Positions 5,850-7,809 of a stretch of 7,809 nucleotides of DNA are shown in pieces. Numbering within the stretch: the stretch's first letter is position 1; each line of letters starts with the position of its first letter. The stretch comes from Thermococci archaeon (lineage in GTDB: Archaea > Methanobacteriota_B > Thermococci > Methanofastidiosales > B48-G16). Where the stretch lies: contig DAOVEQ010000038.1 of assembly GCA_030668905.1 (NCBI GenBank), forward strand, positions 1-7,809. Reading direction: 5' to 3'. A model generated the notes under the pieces. The model was not told where the DNA came from. It was given only the letters and a program-made list of their open reading frames with translations, and made no database searches. The translations under genes were made by a program, and so were the position numbers.

Positions 5850-6824
5850 TTAAATACCTCCTATTACATCAAACTCGTATTCTTTTGTTTGACTTATTAA
5901 ACTTACCTCACTTACTGTTAATATAGGTTTTTCATATCTGGATTGATCATCTATCGCTATCCTGGGGCAGGCACAGATAACGTAGGCATCCAGATTAAAA
6001 CCTCTAAGTTCCTCAGGACTTATCTCCCTTGTTAAAAAGATATAAGCTTTTTTCCCTAAGTCTTCCAGCTCTTTTTTGATATATAGCGCTTCTTTCATTC
6101 TGAACTGTCCTTTTCTAGTCGAGACGATGAGACCAAATTTTCCTGCACGTTTCGCCTTTTCTATAACTGCATACCTTTTTTTTAGAAGTTTTGTTTTCTC
6201 ATATTCCAAATTTTCTATTTTTTTTGTATATGGATCTATGAGAAATACTTCTTTTCCAGTATTGAGACTTATGCCGAGGGGATGAAAGTATCCAGTTCCT
6301 ATATAGAGGAAATAATCAACTTTATCCTCAATGTTCGTGCACACTGAAAAATTGCAGCCCAAAACCTGGCTATCATACTTTATTCTTTCCGTGCCTTTGC
6401 CTGTATAGACATTAAATCCACTACTTTTTAAAAAGCTTTCTGCATTTTTCAACTGAGGTATGTGCTGAACTGTAGTTGCCAGTCCTATGTTTTTTCCTTT
6501 TTTTTCTAGATATTTAAGATTTCTTTTCAAAGAAGGAACAAGATCGATATCATCAAATACCTCCATGAATATTACAGGTATTTTAAACTTCAGAGAAATC
6601 TCTGCATGTCCGAAATGGACCAAACAGTCGCAGAAACTAAGTTCCTCATCTGCTACATCACACGCCCCATACGTATTACCACCATAAATAAAAACTTCGT
6701 AATCCAGAAGATCAGCTATTTCAATAGCCTTAGACTTAAGACCTTCGGGGAACTGGAGTCCCACTTTTTTGGGATTTAATTTTCTCAGTTCTTTTAAGAG
6801 TTTTTCTTTATCTATCTGCAGCAT
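5850..6824 (-). CDS. dph2: Diphthamide biosynthesis enzyme Dph2 (2-(3-amino-3-carboxypropyl)histidine synthase)
   Basis: A 324-residue radical-type enzyme that transfers the 3-amino-3-carboxypropyl group of S-adenosylmethionine to a histidine of translation elongation factor 2, the first step of diphthamide formation. The archaeal enzyme works as a homodimer with a [4Fe-4S] cluster held by three cysteines, one from each domain. The likely ligands are C55 (YGACDVADEE), C157 (QVLGCN) and C286 (CACPRIAIDD). The N-terminal LQFPEGL (23-29) and the ACPRIAIDD segment are family hallmarks. Length is normal. The gene heads the four-gene operon; its TATA box lies so close to the ATG that the message is probably leaderless, and no SD is seen. 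The C-terminal residues IGGI are encoded by the csl4 SD region. Confidence 0.95.
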   Translation of the reverse strand: MLQIDKEKLLKELRKLNPKKVGLQFPEGLKSKAIEIADLLDYEVFIYGGNTYGACDVADEELSFCDCLVHFGHAEISLKFKIPVIFMEVFDDIDLVPSLKRNLKYLEKKGKNIGLATTVQHIPQLKNAESFLKSSGFNVYTGKGTERIKYDSQVLGCNFSVCTNIEDKVDYFLYIGTGYFHPLGISLNTGKEVFLIDPYTKKIENLEYEKTKLLKKRYAVIEKAKRAGKFGLIVSTRKGQFRMKEALYIKKELEDLGKKAYIFLTREISPEELRGFNLDAYVICACPRIAIDDQSRYEKPILTVSEVSLISQTKEYEFDVIGGI

Positions 6825-6840
6825 AGAGAAACTTGTTTTT

Positions 6841-6853
6841 TGTATATTTAAAG
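6841..6853 (-). promoter_or_regulatory. TATA box of the dph2-csl4-rpoL-RNase III operon
   Basis: Read on the - strand this is CTTTAAATATACA, a good archaeal TATA box, in the 46-base gap after the preceding membrane-protein gene. Its centre is about 23 bases before the dph2 ATG. Transcription should start at or within a base or two of that ATG. The predicted leaderless start agrees with the absence of an SD in AACAAGTTTCTCT. Confidence 0.6.
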
Positions 6854-6870
6854 TTGAGGATGGATTTTTT

Positions 6871-7755
6871 TCATACTCTCTTTTCTATCAACTTATAAAA
6901 AATGATATAAACTATCCATACTCCCAGTGCTATTGGAATTGAATATTCTAAGTTTTGCTTTATTAAAACGAAGTATCCTCCTATTAAGGATGTTTCTTCA
7001 GGATATGTCAATCTTTCCTTTTCTTCTACAAGGCTATTCAAAGATTCAAGAGCTTCTAGTTTCCCATCGTCTTTCACAAGAGTATCTATAGATTTTAGAG
7101 CTTCCAGGTTGAATAGAGCTTTATCTGCTTCACCATTTTCTATATTAGTTTTGTATCTTTCCACACATCTGTCATTAAATCCTTTCAGAGCTTTAACGTC
7201 TGTATGAATTTTGATCATCTTTTCTAACTCTTCTTCATTTTTAAGATATTTCTGTACGTTTTCAAAATCTGGAAGTTCTTTGCTTAAGGATTCCAGAAAT
7301 TCTTTCCAGTGTTTTTCATTCCAATCGTCTGTTTTTATATTATTCTCGTCTCCAAAGATATGAATATGTTCAGCTAAGTCACTCTTATAGTTCACAAAGG
7401 CGTCTCCAATGCAGGAAGTTAATTGGCAGGTATAGTTCATAGTTCCTCTTATCATAATTGCTGACTTAAAAGGTACCAGAGAAGAGACATTGTTTGAACT
7501 AACAAGCTCTAATTCAGAATAGTATGTTTTACTTACATACATAGCTCCACTACCGATTTTCTCAATAATAAAATACTCTTGAGGCGGCTCATTTTCTAGT
7601 TCAGATATCATTTTGGATTGGTTTTTCAAATTAGATTCATGCCAATCTCCAAAACTCTGTTTTTCTCTATAGTTCTGATACACAGAAATAGCATAAAAAC
7701 TGAGGAGAAAAATTAGAAGGAATGCCAAGATATGATTTTTATATTGTTTTTTCAT
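6871..7755 (-). CDS. Membrane protein of unknown function with two membrane segments and an outside domain
   Basis: Not recognised. With the ATG at 7755 it has 294 residues: basic start (MKKQYKN), membrane segment about 7-27, a region of about 240 residues, a second membrane segment about 270-290, and a basic end (KLIEKRV). By the positive-inside rule both ends are cytoplasmic and the central part is outside. That part begins beta-like (YFIIEKIGSGAMYVSK) and contains a C110-x4-C115 pair and C197 that could form disulfides. It continues as Glu/Lys-rich helices (about 145-250) suggestive of coiled coil. An in-frame TTG at 7782 would add 9 residues, but it has no SD and lies ahead of the predicted transcription start. 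It is 46 bases from dph2 but on its own promoter, so functional linkage to the operon is doubtful. Real gene: likely; function: unknown. Confidence 0.7.
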   Translation of the reverse strand: MKKQYKNHILAFLLIFLLSFYAISVYQNYREKQSFGDWHESNLKNQSKMISELENEPPQEYFIIEKIGSGAMYVSKTYYSELELVSSNNVSSLVPFKSAIMIRGTMNYTCQLTSCIGDAFVNYKSDLAEHIHIFGDENNIKTDDWNEKHWKEFLESLSKELPDFENVQKYLKNEEELEKMIKIHTDVKALKGFNDRCVERYKTNIENGEADKALFNLEALKSIDTLVKDDGKLEALESLNSLVEEKERLTYPEETSLIGGYFVLIKQNLEYSIPIALGVWIVYIIFYKLIEKRV

Positions 7756-7787
7756 GCTCTCATCCCATTCTATATACTCCAATGAGC

Positions 7788-7796
7788 TTTTTATAT
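7788..7796 (-). promoter_or_regulatory. Possible TATA box of the membrane-protein gene
   Basis: ATATAAAAA on the - strand, centred about 37 bases before the ATG at 7755, would place the transcription start near 7767. That leaves about 12 leader bases holding a weak SD-like GGGATGAG. A competing TATATA at about 7771-7776 lies too close to the ATG. The window ends just beyond, so BRE and upstream context cannot be judged fully. Confidence 0.35.
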
Positions 7797-7809
7797 CTTT
7801 TGTACAGAA

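Noticed and set aside
4983..6824. The dph2-csl4-rpoL grouping as a new system
   Set aside because: Clustering of exosome, RNA polymerase and translation-related genes is well known in archaea; this part is ordinary housekeeping.

Overview
This window is AT-rich archaeal DNA. The evidence is a set of archaeal information-processing genes: Dph2 of the diphthamide pathway, the exosome subunit Csl4, RNA polymerase subunit L (Rpo11) and a short archaeal RNase III-family protein. TATA/BRE-like promoters and Shine-Dalgarno (SD) sites are also visible. The lineage cannot be fixed from sequence alone. A euryarchaeal origin seems likeliest, with low confidence.

The left part (1-4633) is on the + strand. 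It opens with a 156-residue Lrp/AsnC-like regulator (winged helix plus RAM ligand-binding domain). Two palindromes lie over its predicted transcription start. A third palindrome of the same 6-1-6 form lies at its stop codon, just before the next promoter. That promoter drives a 46-residue ribbon-helix-helix protein. Its last 8 bases overlap the start of a 1288-residue surface protein. The surface protein has a signal peptide, a beta-rich N-terminal domain, five fibronectin/Ig-like modules, seven carboxypeptidase-regulatory-like modules, one membrane anchor and a basic Lys/Pro-rich cytoplasmic tail. This part reads as a surface protein with two small DNA-binding proteins beside it.

The right part is on the - strand. 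Read in transcription order, a two-TM-segment membrane protein of unknown function (7755-6871) comes first. A new promoter then precedes a tight four-gene housekeeping operon: dph2 (6824-5850), csl4 (5849-5274), rpoL (5264-4983) and the RNase III-like gene (4980-4630). Gaps inside the operon are 0 to 9 bases, and each downstream gene has its SD in the tail of the gene before it. The operon joins translation-factor modification, RNA decay and transcription.

The two halves meet tail to tail, with a 4-base overlap of the surface-protein and RNase III-like genes. No RNA gene, mobile element, CRISPR array or gene-free stretch above 300 bases was seen. The least familiar parts are the palindrome set around the Lrp-like gene, the orphan RHH gene coupled to the giant surface protein, the lopsided N-glycosylation sequons of that protein, and the unrecognised membrane protein at the right end.
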